The notes under the pieces are model-generated. The model had not been told where the DNA came from and did no database searches. It saw only the letters and a program-made list of their open reading frames with translations. Positions 1 to 6,578 of a stretch of 9,189 nt of DNA are shown here, one piece after another. A program made the position numbers and the translations under genes. The DNA is from Flavobacterium psychrophilum (lineage in GTDB: Bacteria; Bacteroidota; Bacteroidia; Flavobacteriales; Flavobacteriaceae): positions 1 to 9,189 of the forward strand of contig CAMBHH010000135.1 in NCBI GenBank assembly GCA_945866505.1. The letters run 5' to 3'. The stretch's first letter is position 1. Each line of letters opens with the position of its first letter.

Positions 1-1541
1 TATTTCTTTATGCTTTTAGTTACGAATTTAATTGTTTCGGTCAAGCAACCCATTTTTTTATAAATTCTGTCGAAAAAATAGACGCAGTCCTTTGGAATTT
101 TGGAGATGGAACAACATCTACAGACAGAAAACCTTATCATACATATCTAGCACCTGGTGATTATAAGGTAACTGTGATAAAAACTGTGAACGGCGAAAAC
201 AGGGAACCTTTAGAAAAAAACATAACCATATATGAAACACCTACCATATTAACCACAGCTTACAAATTAATACAATGCGATACACAAGATGCTTTCCCGA
301 CAGACGGTTTGTCAACATTTAATTTATCTCTTGCCAATGATGCCTTCTGTTTAGGACAAAAAGATTTTGAAGTAGGCTACTATCATAGCATTGCAGATGC
401 AGAAAATGATACTGCTAACATTCAGTCCATTACTAATATTTATCAGAATACGATTCCTGATGAACCTATTTATGCAAAAGTATTTCAAGCGAATTCTACC
501 TGCTACAATGTAGGAACAATTATTTTACACGCCAATAAAAATAATTCGATAATACCTGAATCTTTCTACAAATGTGACTCAGGAGATGGAACGGCATTAT
601 TCGATTTAGATGAAAAAAAAGTCCTAATAAAGAAGGAATTGAGTTTACCATCGGACGTTGTTTTGTTTTTCTACGCTACAAAAAAAGATGCCGTTTTAAG
701 TGAAAATGACATATCTGGAGTGTATTCTTCTTCTCCCAAAACACTTTTTATTCGTGCTCAAGATAAGGATGGCTGTTATGGAACCGGACAATTTGATTTA
801 AAAGTAGAACCAGTTCCAAAAATCAATCCATTTGAGAACAAGATAATGTGCGAAGGATCAACAATTTTATCCGTTGTTTTTGATGCTGGAATATTGCCTC
901 CTGACATTGATAGTGATTTTTCCTATCAATGGTCGACAAACGAAAAAACTCCAACAATTTCGGTTTCTAAAGAAGGAGAATATACAGTTATTGTAACAAA
1001 TAAATCGGGTTGTACAGCTGTACACAAAAGTGTATTAAGTTTGTCTTATTTAGCGAAGATAAATAGCATAATTGTTAACGATTTACGTCCTACGAACAGT
1101 ATCATAATCGACGTAATAAATCCATACGATTACCAATATATGCTTCAATTTGAAAATGGATCAGCGACACCTTTTCAAAATTCTCCAATATTCGAAAACG
1201 TACCAGGTGGATTTCACGAATTAAAAATTCAACATAAAGATTTCAATTGCGAATACATTACCAGAAAAGTTGCTGTACTTGACGCTCCAAAATTCTTTAC
1301 TCCAAATAGTGATGGGATCAACGACTACTGGAACTTAAATGGCATTAATTCAAGTTCTTATAAAAATGCTGTTATTTACATTTTTGATAGATATGGAAAA
1401 CTTTTAAAACAAATAGCTCCTTCGAGCAAAGGTTGGGACGGTACTTTCAACGGATATACGCTACCATCAGATGATTATTGGTTCAGTATTAAACTAGAAG
1501 ACGGTAGAGAAGCTAGAGGTCATTTTAGTTTAAGGAAATAA
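1..1541 (+). CDS. Secreted PKD/Ig-like protein with T9SS type B C-terminal sorting domain (5'-partial)
   Basis: The frame is open from base 3, so the gene starts upstream of the window; the GTG at 174 is an internal Val, not the start. The 512 visible residues show: a PKD domain at about 25-58 (WNFGDG at 31-36, then HTYLAPGDYKVTV); two loosely repeated segments of about 90-100 residues, each opening with a Cys-Asp pair (residues 92-93 and 191-192); an Ig-like segment (YQWSTNEKTPTISV from 308, GEYTVIVTN, then a Cys at 337); and a C-terminal domain at about 428-512 with FFTPNSDGINDYW, IFDRYGKLL, GWDGTFNG, LPSDDYWF and GHFSLRK. That last domain matches the gliding-motility-associated C-terminal (CHU_C, type B) domain, which directs export by the type IX secretion system. 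The protein is therefore expected at the cell surface or outside the cell, probably as an adhesin-like modular protein. No catalytic domain is visible; one could lie in the missing N-terminal part. Confidence 0.93.
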   Translation, partial: FLYAFSYEFNCFGQATHFFINSVEKIDAVLWNFGDGTTSTDRKPYHTYLAPGDYKVTVIKTVNGENREPLEKNITIYETPTILTTAYKLIQCDTQDAFPTDGLSTFNLSLANDAFCLGQKDFEVGYYHSIADAENDTANIQSITNIYQNTIPDEPIYAKVFQANSTCYNVGTIILHANKNNSIIPESFYKCDSGDGTALFDLDEKKVLIKKELSLPSDVVLFFYATKKDAVLSENDISGVYSSSPKTLFIRAQDKDGCYGTGQFDLKVEPVPKINPFENKIMCEGSTILSVVFDAGILPPDIDSDFSYQWSTNEKTPTISVSKEGEYTVIVTNKSGCTAVHKSVLSLSYLAKINSIIVNDLRPTNSIIIDVINPYDYQYMLQFENGSATPFQNSPIFENVPGGFHELKIQHKDFNCEYITRKVAVLDAPKFFTPNSDGINDYWNLNGINSSSYKNAVIYIFDRYGKLLKQIAPSSKGWDGTFNGYTLPSDDYWFSIKLEDGREARGHFSLRK

Positions 1542-1573
1542 TAATAAACTGAATGTATATAATAAAATTGCAT

Positions 1574-1605
1574 AAAAAAACCATCTCTACATAAAAGAGA
1601 AATGG
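1574..1605 (-). terminator. Rho-independent terminator of the cytochrome c gene
   Basis: Read on the minus strand, CCAT-TT-CTCT pairs with AGAGATGG (plus-strand arms 1581-1588 and 1596-1605, with a 2-base bulge) and is followed at once by seven T's (plus-strand A's 1574-1580). It lies 16 bases past the cytochrome stop codon. There is no T-run in the plus direction, so it probably does not serve the convergent PKD gene that ends at 1541. Confidence 0.7.
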
Positions 1606-1620
1606 CTTGTCTCCAAATAA

Positions 1621-2025
1621 TTATTTTTTCTTACAAAGTTCTCTAATATAATTGACTAACTTCCAGCGTTGGTCTTCGGTCAATAATTCGTCATAGGACG
1701 CCATTGGAGGTTTTCCTGTTGTTATTTTCCAAAAAACCTCACCATCTGCTTCATTTGCAAGGTCTTTTAGAGCCAAGAAATTTGCAGGTTTTTTTTCTAG
1801 GCTTAGTCCTGCTTCACCATTTCCTTTTCCTGAGACTCCATGACATAAAACACACATTTGGCTATAAATTAGTTTCCCTTCAGCAGTTGCAACCGGATTT
1901 CCTACAAATGGATTCTTTAATCCCTTCGCATATTCTGGAACTGCCCAATCTTTTTGAGCATATAAACTTCTATTACCAAAAAACAATAATGTAACAGTTA
2001 CTAAAAGAAAAAAATTAGTTTTCAT
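1621..2025 (-). CDS. Periplasmic class I c-type cytochrome
   Basis: The 134-residue protein has a signal peptide (MKTNFFLLVTVTLLFF, cleavage probably after Ala23, leaving Gln24). It carries one haem c attachment motif, CVLCH, at residues 58-62, which supplies the covalent thioethers and the proximal His. Met108 in the PPMASY segment is the likely distal iron ligand. The layout GKLIYSQMCVLCH...GKGNG...TGKPPMASY...LVNYIREL is that of a small single-haem class I cytochrome c. It should act in the periplasm as an electron carrier. The partner cannot be told, because no oxidase, reductase or haem-export gene is nearby. It is transcribed alone: the upstream unit ends in its own terminator, a candidate operator lies just upstream, and a terminator follows. 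The family call is firm; the physiological role is not. Confidence 0.92.
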   Translation of the reverse strand: MKTNFFLLVTVTLLFFGNRSLYAQKDWAVPEYAKGLKNPFVGNPVATAEGKLIYSQMCVLCHGVSGKGNGEAGLSLEKKPANFLALKDLANEADGEVFWKITTGKPPMASYDELLTEDQRWKLVNYIRELCKKK

Positions 2026-2045
2026 AGTGTCAAGTTTTAAATTTA

Positions 2046-2063
2046 CATAGTAAAGTTACTATG
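2046..2063. promoter_or_regulatory. Candidate operator palindrome at the cytochrome c promoter
   Basis: CATAGTAA-AG-TTACTATG is a perfect 8-base inverted repeat with a 2-base centre, 20 bases upstream of the cytochrome start codon. On the minus strand it contains TAACTTTA, which matches the Bacteroidota -7 consensus TAnnTTTG at all defined positions but the last. It could be a repressor site over the promoter or the start of a 5' leader hairpin. The binding protein is unknown. Confidence 0.4.
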
Positions 2064-2143
2064 AATTTTTTAAAATAACACTATATTTTTCACGAAATAT
2101 TCAAAAATAGTATATTAAATAAAGAATATCGCAATTAAAGACG

Positions 2144-2169
2144 TTTTCAAATTTTAGGTAATTTGAAAA
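2144..2169. repeat. 10-base perfect inverted repeat upstream of the cytochrome gene
   Basis: TTTTCAAATT pairs with AATTTGAAAA around the loop TTAGGT. The stem is A/T-rich and has no T-run, so it is a poor terminator. It lies between the terminator of the dehydrogenase gene and the cytochrome gene, about 120 bases upstream of the latter. It may be a distal regulator site or chance in AT-rich DNA. Confidence 0.3.
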
Positions 2170-2240
2170 AGTTGTGAGTAATGCTACTTATTATTCATTG
2201 TTAAATCAAACACTGTCAACTTTACAACATATTTTTAACT

Positions 2241-2271
2241 AAAAAACCGCAAAAGTTCAACTTTTGCGGTT
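2241..2271 (-). terminator. Strong rho-independent terminator of the rhodanese-GapN unit
   Basis: On the minus strand AACCGCAAAAG, loop TTGAA, CTTTTGCGGTT forms a perfect stem of at least 11 pairs with a GC-rich base (plus-strand arms 2245-2255 and 2261-2271). Six T's on the minus strand (plus-strand A's 2241-2246) overlap and follow the foot of the stem. It lies 22 bases past the dehydrogenase stop codon. Confidence 0.88.
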
Positions 2272-2292
2272 ATAATTCATTTTCAAATTAAT

Positions 2293-3873
2293 TTATAAAA
2301 TATAATCTGTATTGATGAAATTGGATTCTTTGCTATTCAATAATTCTTGCAAAATAGCATTATTGTATTCATTGTCTTTGGATGCTACAAAAGTTCTAAT
2401 TGAAAAGGAGCGTAAGGCATCAAAAATACTCAAAGTTCCCACAGCCGAGTCTTTTCTACCTGTAAAAGGATACAAATCAGGACCTCTTTGACAAGAACTG
2501 TTCAAGTTTACTCGACAAACTAGATTTACTAAAGTATCAATAAGTGGTGCAATGGTTTTTATGTCCTGTCCAAACAAACTCACTTGTTGCCCGTAATTTG
2601 ACTCGGCCATATCGTTCAACGGTTCTTGAATATCTTTAAAAGTCAAAATGGGTACTATTGGTCCAAATTGCTCTTCATGATACAAACGCATTTCTTTGTT
2701 TATAGGAAACAAAACTGGTGGGAAAATAAAATTATCAAAATGCTTTCCTCCTTTGGCATTTATCACTTTTGCTCCCTTGCTAGTCGCATCATCAATCAAT
2801 TCCTGAATATAAGCTGGTTTTTCTTTCTCTGGTAATGGTGTCAGCACAACTGATTTGTCCCACGGATTTCCAAAAACAAGCTCATCTACTTTGGCAGCAA
2901 AACGTTTGTTGAACTCTTCAGCAACCGTTTCGTGAACATACAACACTTTCAAAGCCGTACAACGCTGTCCGTTAAAGGACAAAGTTCCCGTAATACACTC
3001 TTGGATAGCCAAATCTAAATCCGCATCTGGCAAAATAATAGCTGGATTTTTAGCTTCTAAACCTAAAACAAGGCGCAATCTATTCTTGTTCGGATGCTGA
3101 TCTTGCAAAGCAATAGCTGATTTACTATTTCCAATCAAAGCCAAAATATCGACTTTACCAGATTTCATTATTGGCGAAGCTACTTCACGACCTCTACCAT
3201 AAATAACATTGATAGATCCTTTTGGAAAACTGCTGTTGAATGCTTCTAATAAAGGGGAAATCAATAAAACACCGTGTTTAGCAGGTTTGAAAATCACTGG
3301 ATTTCCCATTATTAAGGCTGGAATCAATAACGAAAAGGTTTCGTTCAAAGGATAGTTATAAGGTCCTAAACATAAAACAACCCCCAACGGTCCGCGACGA
3401 ATCATCGCATTTACTCCTTGACTTTTGGTAAAATGAGCACTGTTTCTGTCTAATTGTTTGTAATGTTCTATGGTATCATAAATATATTCTACAGTTCTAT
3501 CGAATTCCTTTTGGGAATCACCAAGAGATTTCCCTATTTCCCACATCAAAAGCTTAACCACTTCATTTCTAGTAGTTTTCATTTGTGTAACAAATTTATC
3601 CATACACTTGATGCGATCTGCAACTTTCATCGTAGGCCATAAACCTTGTCCATTATTATAAGCAGACGATGCGGCTTCGAGCACTTCCAATGCTTCTTTT
3701 TCTCCCATCAAAGGGACGTTTCCCAATAAGGTAGGTTGGTAATCTTCAGTAGAAGAAATGGTTGAATAAACAGGTGTCATTGCTCCAGTCCATTTTTTCA
3801 ATTCACCATTTACTAGATAAGTATCTTGATCAAGTAAGGAATCAATTTGAAATTCTTGTGGTATTGCATTCAT
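2293..3873 (-). CDS. gapN: GapN-like NADP-dependent non-phosphorylating glyceraldehyde-3-phosphate dehydrogenase (aldehyde dehydrogenase superfamily)
   Basis: I chose the ATG at 3873 (526 residues, MNAIPQEF...). The frame is open further, to a TTG at 3933, but that adds only a basic 20-residue tail and a weak start. The core is a full aldehyde dehydrogenase: PYNYPLNE with Asn173, FKPAKH with Lys196, the catalytic nucleophile Cys305 in [10 protein letters not shown], and EEQFGP with Glu401. The late motif [15 protein letters not shown] (462-476) resembles the substrate-phosphate region of GapN enzymes, which oxidise glyceraldehyde 3-phosphate to 3-phosphoglycerate with NADP and so bypass ATP formation to make NADPH in the cytosol. 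Oddly, the usual LELGGK motif reads LGLEAK, so the general-base Glu position (271) is Gly and a Glu sits two residues later (273). It follows the rhodanese gene on the same strand. The superfamily call is certain; the exact substrate is likely but unproven. Confidence 0.85.
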   Translation of the reverse strand: MNAIPQEFQIDSLLDQDTYLVNGELKKWTGAMTPVYSTISSTEDYQPTLLGNVPLMGEKEALEVLEAASSAYNNGQGLWPTMKVADRIKCMDKFVTQMKTTRNEVVKLLMWEIGKSLGDSQKEFDRTVEYIYDTIEHYKQLDRNSAHFTKSQGVNAMIRRGPLGVVLCLGPYNYPLNETFSLLIPALIMGNPVIFKPAKHGVLLISPLLEAFNSSFPKGSINVIYGRGREVASPIMKSGKVDILALIGNSKSAIALQDQHPNKNRLRLVLGLEAKNPAIILPDADLDLAIQECITGTLSFNGQRCTALKVLYVHETVAEEFNKRFAAKVDELVFGNPWDKSVVLTPLPEKEKPAYIQELIDDATSKGAKVINAKGGKHFDNFIFPPVLFPINKEMRLYHEEQFGPIVPILTFKDIQEPLNDMAESNYGQQVSLFGQDIKTIAPLIDTLVNLVCRVNLNSSCQRGPDLYPFTGRKDSAVGTLSIFDALRSFSIRTFVASKDNEYNNAILQELLNSKESNFINTDYIL

Positions 3874-3912
3874 TGTAAATAGTTTGTGCTTTTTAGGTAA
3901 GCGTGAATAAAA

Positions 3913-3930
3913 ATGAAGTCTACGCTTCAT
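3913..3930. repeat. Small intercistronic inverted repeat between rhodanese and gapN
   Basis: ATGAAG-TCTACG-CTTCAT is a 6-base perfect inverted repeat inside the 67-base gap between the rhodanese stop and the chosen dehydrogenase start. It could be a weak RNA hairpin in the shared transcript. It has no T-run and is not a convincing terminator. Confidence 0.3.
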
Positions 3931-3940
3931 CAAAGTTTAT

Positions 3941-4246
3941 CTAGACGATTTCGCCATTCCATTCTAACATGCCACCAAGTAAATTGTAGGCGTTTTCAAA
4001 ACCAAGACCGTTCATTACTTCGCAAGCTTTGGCACTTCTAGCTCCAGAGCGACAATAGACATAATAATTTTTTGATTTGTCCAATTCTTCTAACTTTGCT
4101 ATAAAACCTTGCCCTTCATAAATATCTATATTTATCGAATTGGCAATACTTCCCTCATTGCACTCATTTTCTGTTCTTACATCCAAAATAACTGCATTTT
4201 CATCGGCTTCATATTGTGAAACCCAATCTTCTTGTGTCAAATTCAT
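3941..4246 (-). CDS. Single-domain rhodanese-like sulfurtransferase
   Basis: The 101-residue protein is one rhodanese domain of the GlpE/PspE size class, with no signal peptide, so it should be cytosolic. It has the N-terminal signature VILDVRTENE (19-28) and the active-site loop CRSGARS, whose Cys65 would carry the persulfide. It ends in LLGGMLEWNGE, the conserved C-terminal rhodanese motif. Such proteins move sulfane sulfur from thiosulfate or a persulfide donor to thiols or cyanide; the acceptor here is unknown. It is the first gene of a likely two-gene unit with the GapN-like dehydrogenase downstream, 67 bases from the start chosen there. The upstream DNA is non-coding and divergent from the marR gene. 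The domain call is firm; the function within the cell is open. Confidence 0.92.
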   Translation of the reverse strand: MNLTQEDWVSQYEADENAVILDVRTENECNEGSIANSINIDIYEGQGFIAKLEELDKSKNYYVYCRSGARSAKACEVMNGLGFENAYNLLGGMLEWNGEIV

Positions 4247-4555
4247 AGTAATTTTTTTTTGTAAAAATACAATGTTTCAACTAAACAAAAATATCCACAT
4301 TTGTTAATTAGAGGATAATTAGAAGAAAACGTTTTAGTAAAAGAAAAAAATCAACCAATTATGGATTTATAGTATAAAATACTTAAAAATCATCATTATA
4401 GCTATTTTTTTTCTATTTTATATGCAATTTATTTAAACATATCTTTAATTGTAATAGTAAATACTCACTGGAAATGACTAACATTTTAGATAAATTTTGA
4501 TTAAATAAACTTCAACCAATACTACTCTAAAATTATTTTAACAAAATAATAACAT
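4247..4555. other. Divergent AT-rich intergenic region without genes
   Basis: This is the left part of the 373-base gap between the divergent rhodanese and marR genes. It is very A/T-rich with frequent stops in every frame, and I see no RNA gene. On the minus strand TATTTTTG (plus 4286-4293) fits the -7 consensus TAnnTTTG and lies about 40 bases before the rhodanese start. I find no clear -33 TTTG at the usual distance, so that promoter is tentative. Confidence 0.5.
4286..4293 (-). promoter_or_regulatory. Tentative -7 box for the rhodanese-gapN unit
   Basis: Minus-strand TATTTTTG matches the Bacteroidota TAnnTTTG box and stands 39 bases upstream of the rhodanese ATG. Transcription would start a few bases downstream and give a leader of about 30 bases. 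The matching -33 element is not apparent, and such a motif is frequent in AT-rich DNA. Confidence 0.35.
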
Positions 4556-4593
4556 TATATTTGTATATACAAATAAAAAACATACTACATTTG
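4556..4593 (+). promoter_or_regulatory. Promoter of the marR-nfsB-yceI operon (two TAnnTTTG boxes)
   Basis: TATATTTG (4556-4563) and TACATTTG (4586-4593) both fit the Bacteroidota -7 consensus TAnnTTTG. The TTTG of the first box ends 22 bases before the second, close to the spacing expected between -33 and -7 elements. The upstream copy may therefore act as the -33 of a promoter firing from about 4600, or be a second start. The leader before the ATG at 4620 would be only about 20 bases, and no Shine-Dalgarno sequence is seen. Confidence 0.6.
4558..4575. promoter_or_regulatory. MarR operator candidate 1 (18-base perfect palindrome)
   Basis: TATTTGTATATACAAATA is a perfect 18-base palindrome, the size expected for a MarR dimer site. 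It overlaps the upstream TATATTTG box. Its right-arm sequence, ATACAAATA, recurs once more just before the marR start codon (4612-4620). Confidence 0.6.
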
Positions 4594-4604
4594 TATCAAC
4601 AAAT
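4589..4604. promoter_or_regulatory. MarR operator candidate 2
   Basis: ATTTGT-ATCA-ACAAAT repeats the arms of the upstream palindrome with a non-symmetric centre. Its centre is 30 bases from that of the first site, close to three helical turns, so two dimers could bind on the same face of the DNA. It covers the TACATTTG box. This fits negative autoregulation by the marR product. Confidence 0.57.
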
Positions 4605-4619
4605 AACATACATACAAAT

Positions 4620-5075
4620 ATGAAAATTGAGGATGTTATAAAATCAACTGCACCGACGGAGAATTCCAAAAAAATTATCCTTAATATTTTGTATACTCAA
4701 AACATTCTAGCAGAAAAGTTTAACGAAATTTTAAAACATTACGAAATATCAGGAGAGCAATATAATGTACTTAGAATTTTAAGAGGACAAAAAGGAAATC
4801 CGGCAAATATGTGTGTAATTCAAGAGCGAATGTTGGCTAAAACTAGTAATACAACACGTTTAGTCGACAAATTATTGCTAAAAGAATTGGTTACACGAGA
4901 AGTTTGCCCCGTAAATCGCAGAAAAATAGAGGTTTCTATTACACCAAAAGGTTTAGCTATTTTGAAAGAATTAGATCCTAAAGTAACAGAACACGAAGAA
5001 TCTTTTTCGAAAAATTTGAACGATGACGAAATAATTTTACTAGACCAATTATTAGAAAAATATAGAAATCAATAA
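4620..5075 (+). CDS. MarR-family winged-helix transcriptional regulator
   Basis: The 151-residue protein has the MarR layout. An N-terminal dimerisation helix (17-40) leads into a winged helix-turn-helix: helix EQYNVLRILRG (46-56), a recognition helix around LAKTSNTTRLVDKLLLKEL (72-90), and a wing with NRRKIEVSITPKG (99-111). The family's usual DRR wing motif reads NRR here. A C-terminal helix (about 115-150) completes the dimer interface. It would bind palindromic DNA and be released by a ligand or by thiol modification. Two Cys residues are present: Cys65 before the recognition helix and Cys96 in the wing. It is the first gene of a likely operon, 15 bases before the nitroreductase gene, and two matching palindromes lie on its promoter, so it probably represses itself and the two downstream genes. 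The inducer is unknown. Confidence 0.92.
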   Translation: MKIEDVIKSTAPTENSKKIILNILYTQNILAEKFNEILKHYEISGEQYNVLRILRGQKGNPANMCVIQERMLAKTSNTTRLVDKLLLKELVTREVCPVNRRKIEVSITPKGLAILKELDPKVTEHEESFSKNLNDDEIILLDQLLEKYRNQ

Positions 5076-5090
5076 AAAACAAAACAAATT

Positions 5091-5723
5091 ATGAGTACTT
5101 TTTTAGACCATCAAAATTGGAGATATGCAACAAAGAAATTCGACTCCACCAAAAAAATTTCAACTGAAGACTTAAATACCTTAAAAGAAGCCATCAGATT
5201 GAGTTCTTCTTCTTATGGACTGCAACCATACAAAGTTTTTATAATTGAAAATGCAGATTTGAGAGCAAAACTTCAACCATCGGCTTGGGGACAATCGCAA
5301 ATTGTTGATGCTTCACACCTAATCGTTTTTGCAAATCAAACCAACGTTACAGCTGAAGACATTGATGATTATTTGAAAAATGTTGCCGAAACTAGGAACA
5401 TTCCAGAAACTGCTTTAACTGGTTATGGCGATTTTATGAAAGGTGGCATTGGAGCCAAAACAGTTGAAGAAAAAGCAAATTGGACTTCTAAACAGACTTA
5501 CTTAGCTCTTGGCAATTTATTGAACGCTGCCGCGGAATTAAAAATTGATGTTACTCCAATGGAAGGTTTTATTCCTGCACAAGTCAACGAAATATTAGGG
5601 TTCAACGAATTAGGTTTGAATGCCTCACTTTTAGCACCTATAGGATATAGAAGCGAAGAAGACGCTACACAACACCAGAAAAAAGTTAGAAAATCAAACG
5701 AAGAATTATTTATCACACTTTAA
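5091..5723 (+). CDS. NfsB-like NAD(P)H-dependent nitroreductase family oxidoreductase
   Basis: The 210-residue protein spans the whole FMN-dependent nitroreductase fold and starts with WRYATKKFD (10-18), which matches the NfsB N-terminus. Likely FMN contacts are Arg11 and Lys15, the SSSSYGLQP loop (38-46), Glu158-Gly159 in PMEGF, and Lys198/Arg200 near the C-terminus. DASHLIVFA (73-81) and LLAPIGYRSEEDA (180-192) are further family signatures. Such cytosolic flavoenzymes reduce nitro compounds, quinones or other small electrophiles by two electrons from NAD(P)H; the natural substrate is not known. It lies between marR and yceI, 15 and 26 bases from each, which points to one transcript and to regulation by the MarR protein. 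I leave the symbol empty because the family has many paralogues; NfsB-like is the closest description. Confidence 0.88.
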   Translation: MSTFLDHQNWRYATKKFDSTKKISTEDLNTLKEAIRLSSSSYGLQPYKVFIIENADLRAKLQPSAWGQSQIVDASHLIVFANQTNVTAEDIDDYLKNVAETRNIPETALTGYGDFMKGGIGAKTVEEKANWTSKQTYLALGNLLNAAAELKIDVTPMEGFIPAQVNEILGFNELGLNASLLAPIGYRSEEDATQHQKKVRKSNEELFITL

Positions 5724-5749
5724 TTATAAACTCAACAAACAATTACATT

Positions 5750-6313
5750 ATGAAAAATTTAAAATCAATTGCATTAGCATTAGTAGTAGTATTATCTACA
5801 GCAGTAACTGCTCAAACAAAAAACATCAACACCTCAACAAGTACGATCGAATGGGTTGGAAAAAAAGTAACTGGACAACACAATGGAACTGTTAATTTCA
5901 AAGATGGAGCCATAGTTTTACAAAAAAACAAAGTAGTTGGAGGAACATTTACAGTTGATATGACTTCTTTGACTGCTACCGATCTTTCAGGAGAATATCA
6001 AGGAAAATTAAACGGGCACTTAAAAGCAGATGACTTTTTCGGAACAGATAAATTTCCAACAGCAACCTTAGTTTTCAAAAAAATTGGAGCAAAATCAGCT
6101 AATGTTTACAGTGTAACTGCTGATTTAACTATCAAAGGAGTTACAAAACCAGTTACTTTTGAATTAACAGTTAATGGAAATACTGCAACTACTGCTTTCA
6201 ATGTTGACCGAACAAAATATGATATCAAATATGGTTCAAAATCATTTTTCGAAAGCATTGGAGACAAAGCGATTTATGACGAATTCGAATTGAAGGTGGC
6301 TTTGAAATTTTAA
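5750..6313 (+). CDS. Secreted YceI-family lipid-binding-like protein
   Basis: The 187-residue protein has a clear signal peptide (Lys-rich start, hydrophobic core LALVVVLST, cleavage probably after Ala21 leaving Gln22). The mature part is one YceI domain: IEWVGKKVTGQHNGTV (33-48), GHLKADDFFGTDKFPTA (89-105), ADLTIKGVTKPVTFE (124-138), NVDRTKYDIKYGSKSF (151-166) and GDKAIYDEFEL (171-181). The family forms a lipocalin-like barrel that binds polyisoprenoid-type ligands in the periplasm, and in several bacteria it is linked to envelope or acid/osmotic stress. No lipobox Cys is present, so it should be soluble in the periplasm. It is the last gene of the marR-nitroreductase unit and is followed by a strong terminator. 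The family call is certain; the ligand is unknown. Confidence 0.94.
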   Translation: MKNLKSIALALVVVLSTAVTAQTKNINTSTSTIEWVGKKVTGQHNGTVNFKDGAIVLQKNKVVGGTFTVDMTSLTATDLSGEYQGKLNGHLKADDFFGTDKFPTATLVFKKIGAKSANVYSVTADLTIKGVTKPVTFELTVNGNTATTAFNVDRTKYDIKYGSKSFFESIGDKAIYDEFELKVALKF

Positions 6314-6350
6314 TAAAAATGAAATTGTAATACAACAATTGCCATATCTG

Positions 6351-6389
6351 AGACCTATGAAAATTAAACCTTTCATAGGTCTTTTTTTT
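6351..6389 (+). terminator. Strong rho-independent terminator of the marR-nfsB-yceI operon
   Basis: AGACCTATGAAA pairs perfectly with TTTCATAGGTCT (12-base stem) around the 8-base loop ATTAAACC, followed by a run of T's to 6389. It lies 37 bases past the yceI stop codon. It is the clearest terminator in the window. Confidence 0.93.
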
Positions 6390-6506
6390 GCTTATCATTT
6401 TTGAAAGTATAGTGATAATATTTCATCTGTGAATCTTGTAACTTTTTTTATAAGTAGTATAAAATAAGTTCTGCCAAAGAACCTCACCTTTACAACTTTA
6501 TAATTG

Positions 6507-6521
6507 ACAAAAGCCTTTTGT
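6507..6521. repeat. Inverted repeat upstream of the micro-ORF and ytxH-like unit
   Basis: ACAAAA-GCC-TTTTGT has perfect 6-base arms and a 3-base centre, and lies about 85 bases before the micro-ORF. It may be an operator for the downstream unit. There is no T-run, so it is not a terminator. Confidence 0.3.
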
Positions 6522-6578
6522 TGAAAAACAAAAAAAACACATCGATAAACAACATTTTCAAAATATTAATTGCAGGTT

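Noticed and set aside
174..176. Possible start codon (GTG) of the first gene at 174
   Set aside because: The frame stays open upstream to base 3 and encodes a PKD motif (WNFGDG) and the strand that ends in this Val, so the gene starts outside the window.
1704..1994. 96-codon plus-strand open frame
   Set aside because: It is antisense to the cytochrome c gene; the product is Leu/Phe/His-rich without any motif, as expected from a shadow frame.
2626..2835. 69-codon plus-strand frame within gapN
   Set aside because: Antisense shadow of a well-conserved dehydrogenase gene, with no recognisable motif.
3454..3642. 62-codon plus-strand frame within gapN
   Set aside because: Antisense shadow; Phe/His-rich product with no support.
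3874..3933. 20-residue N-terminal extension of the GapN-like protein
   Set aside because: It begins at TTG, is basic with no family match, and contains an inverted repeat at the RNA level. The ATG at 3873 gives a usual-looking N-terminus. It cannot be fully excluded, as an ATG at 3930 also exists.
4247..4555. Small RNA or short gene in the long divergent gap
   Set aside because: Frames are broken within a few codons on both strands, and no stable GC-containing hairpin or terminator is visible.
5498..5716. 72-codon minus-strand frame within the nitroreductase gene
   Set aside because: Antisense to a clear flavoenzyme gene; no motif or promoter.
6468..6482. Inverted repeat GTTCT-N5-AGAAC as an operator
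   Set aside because: Only 5-base arms; expected by chance in a region of this length.
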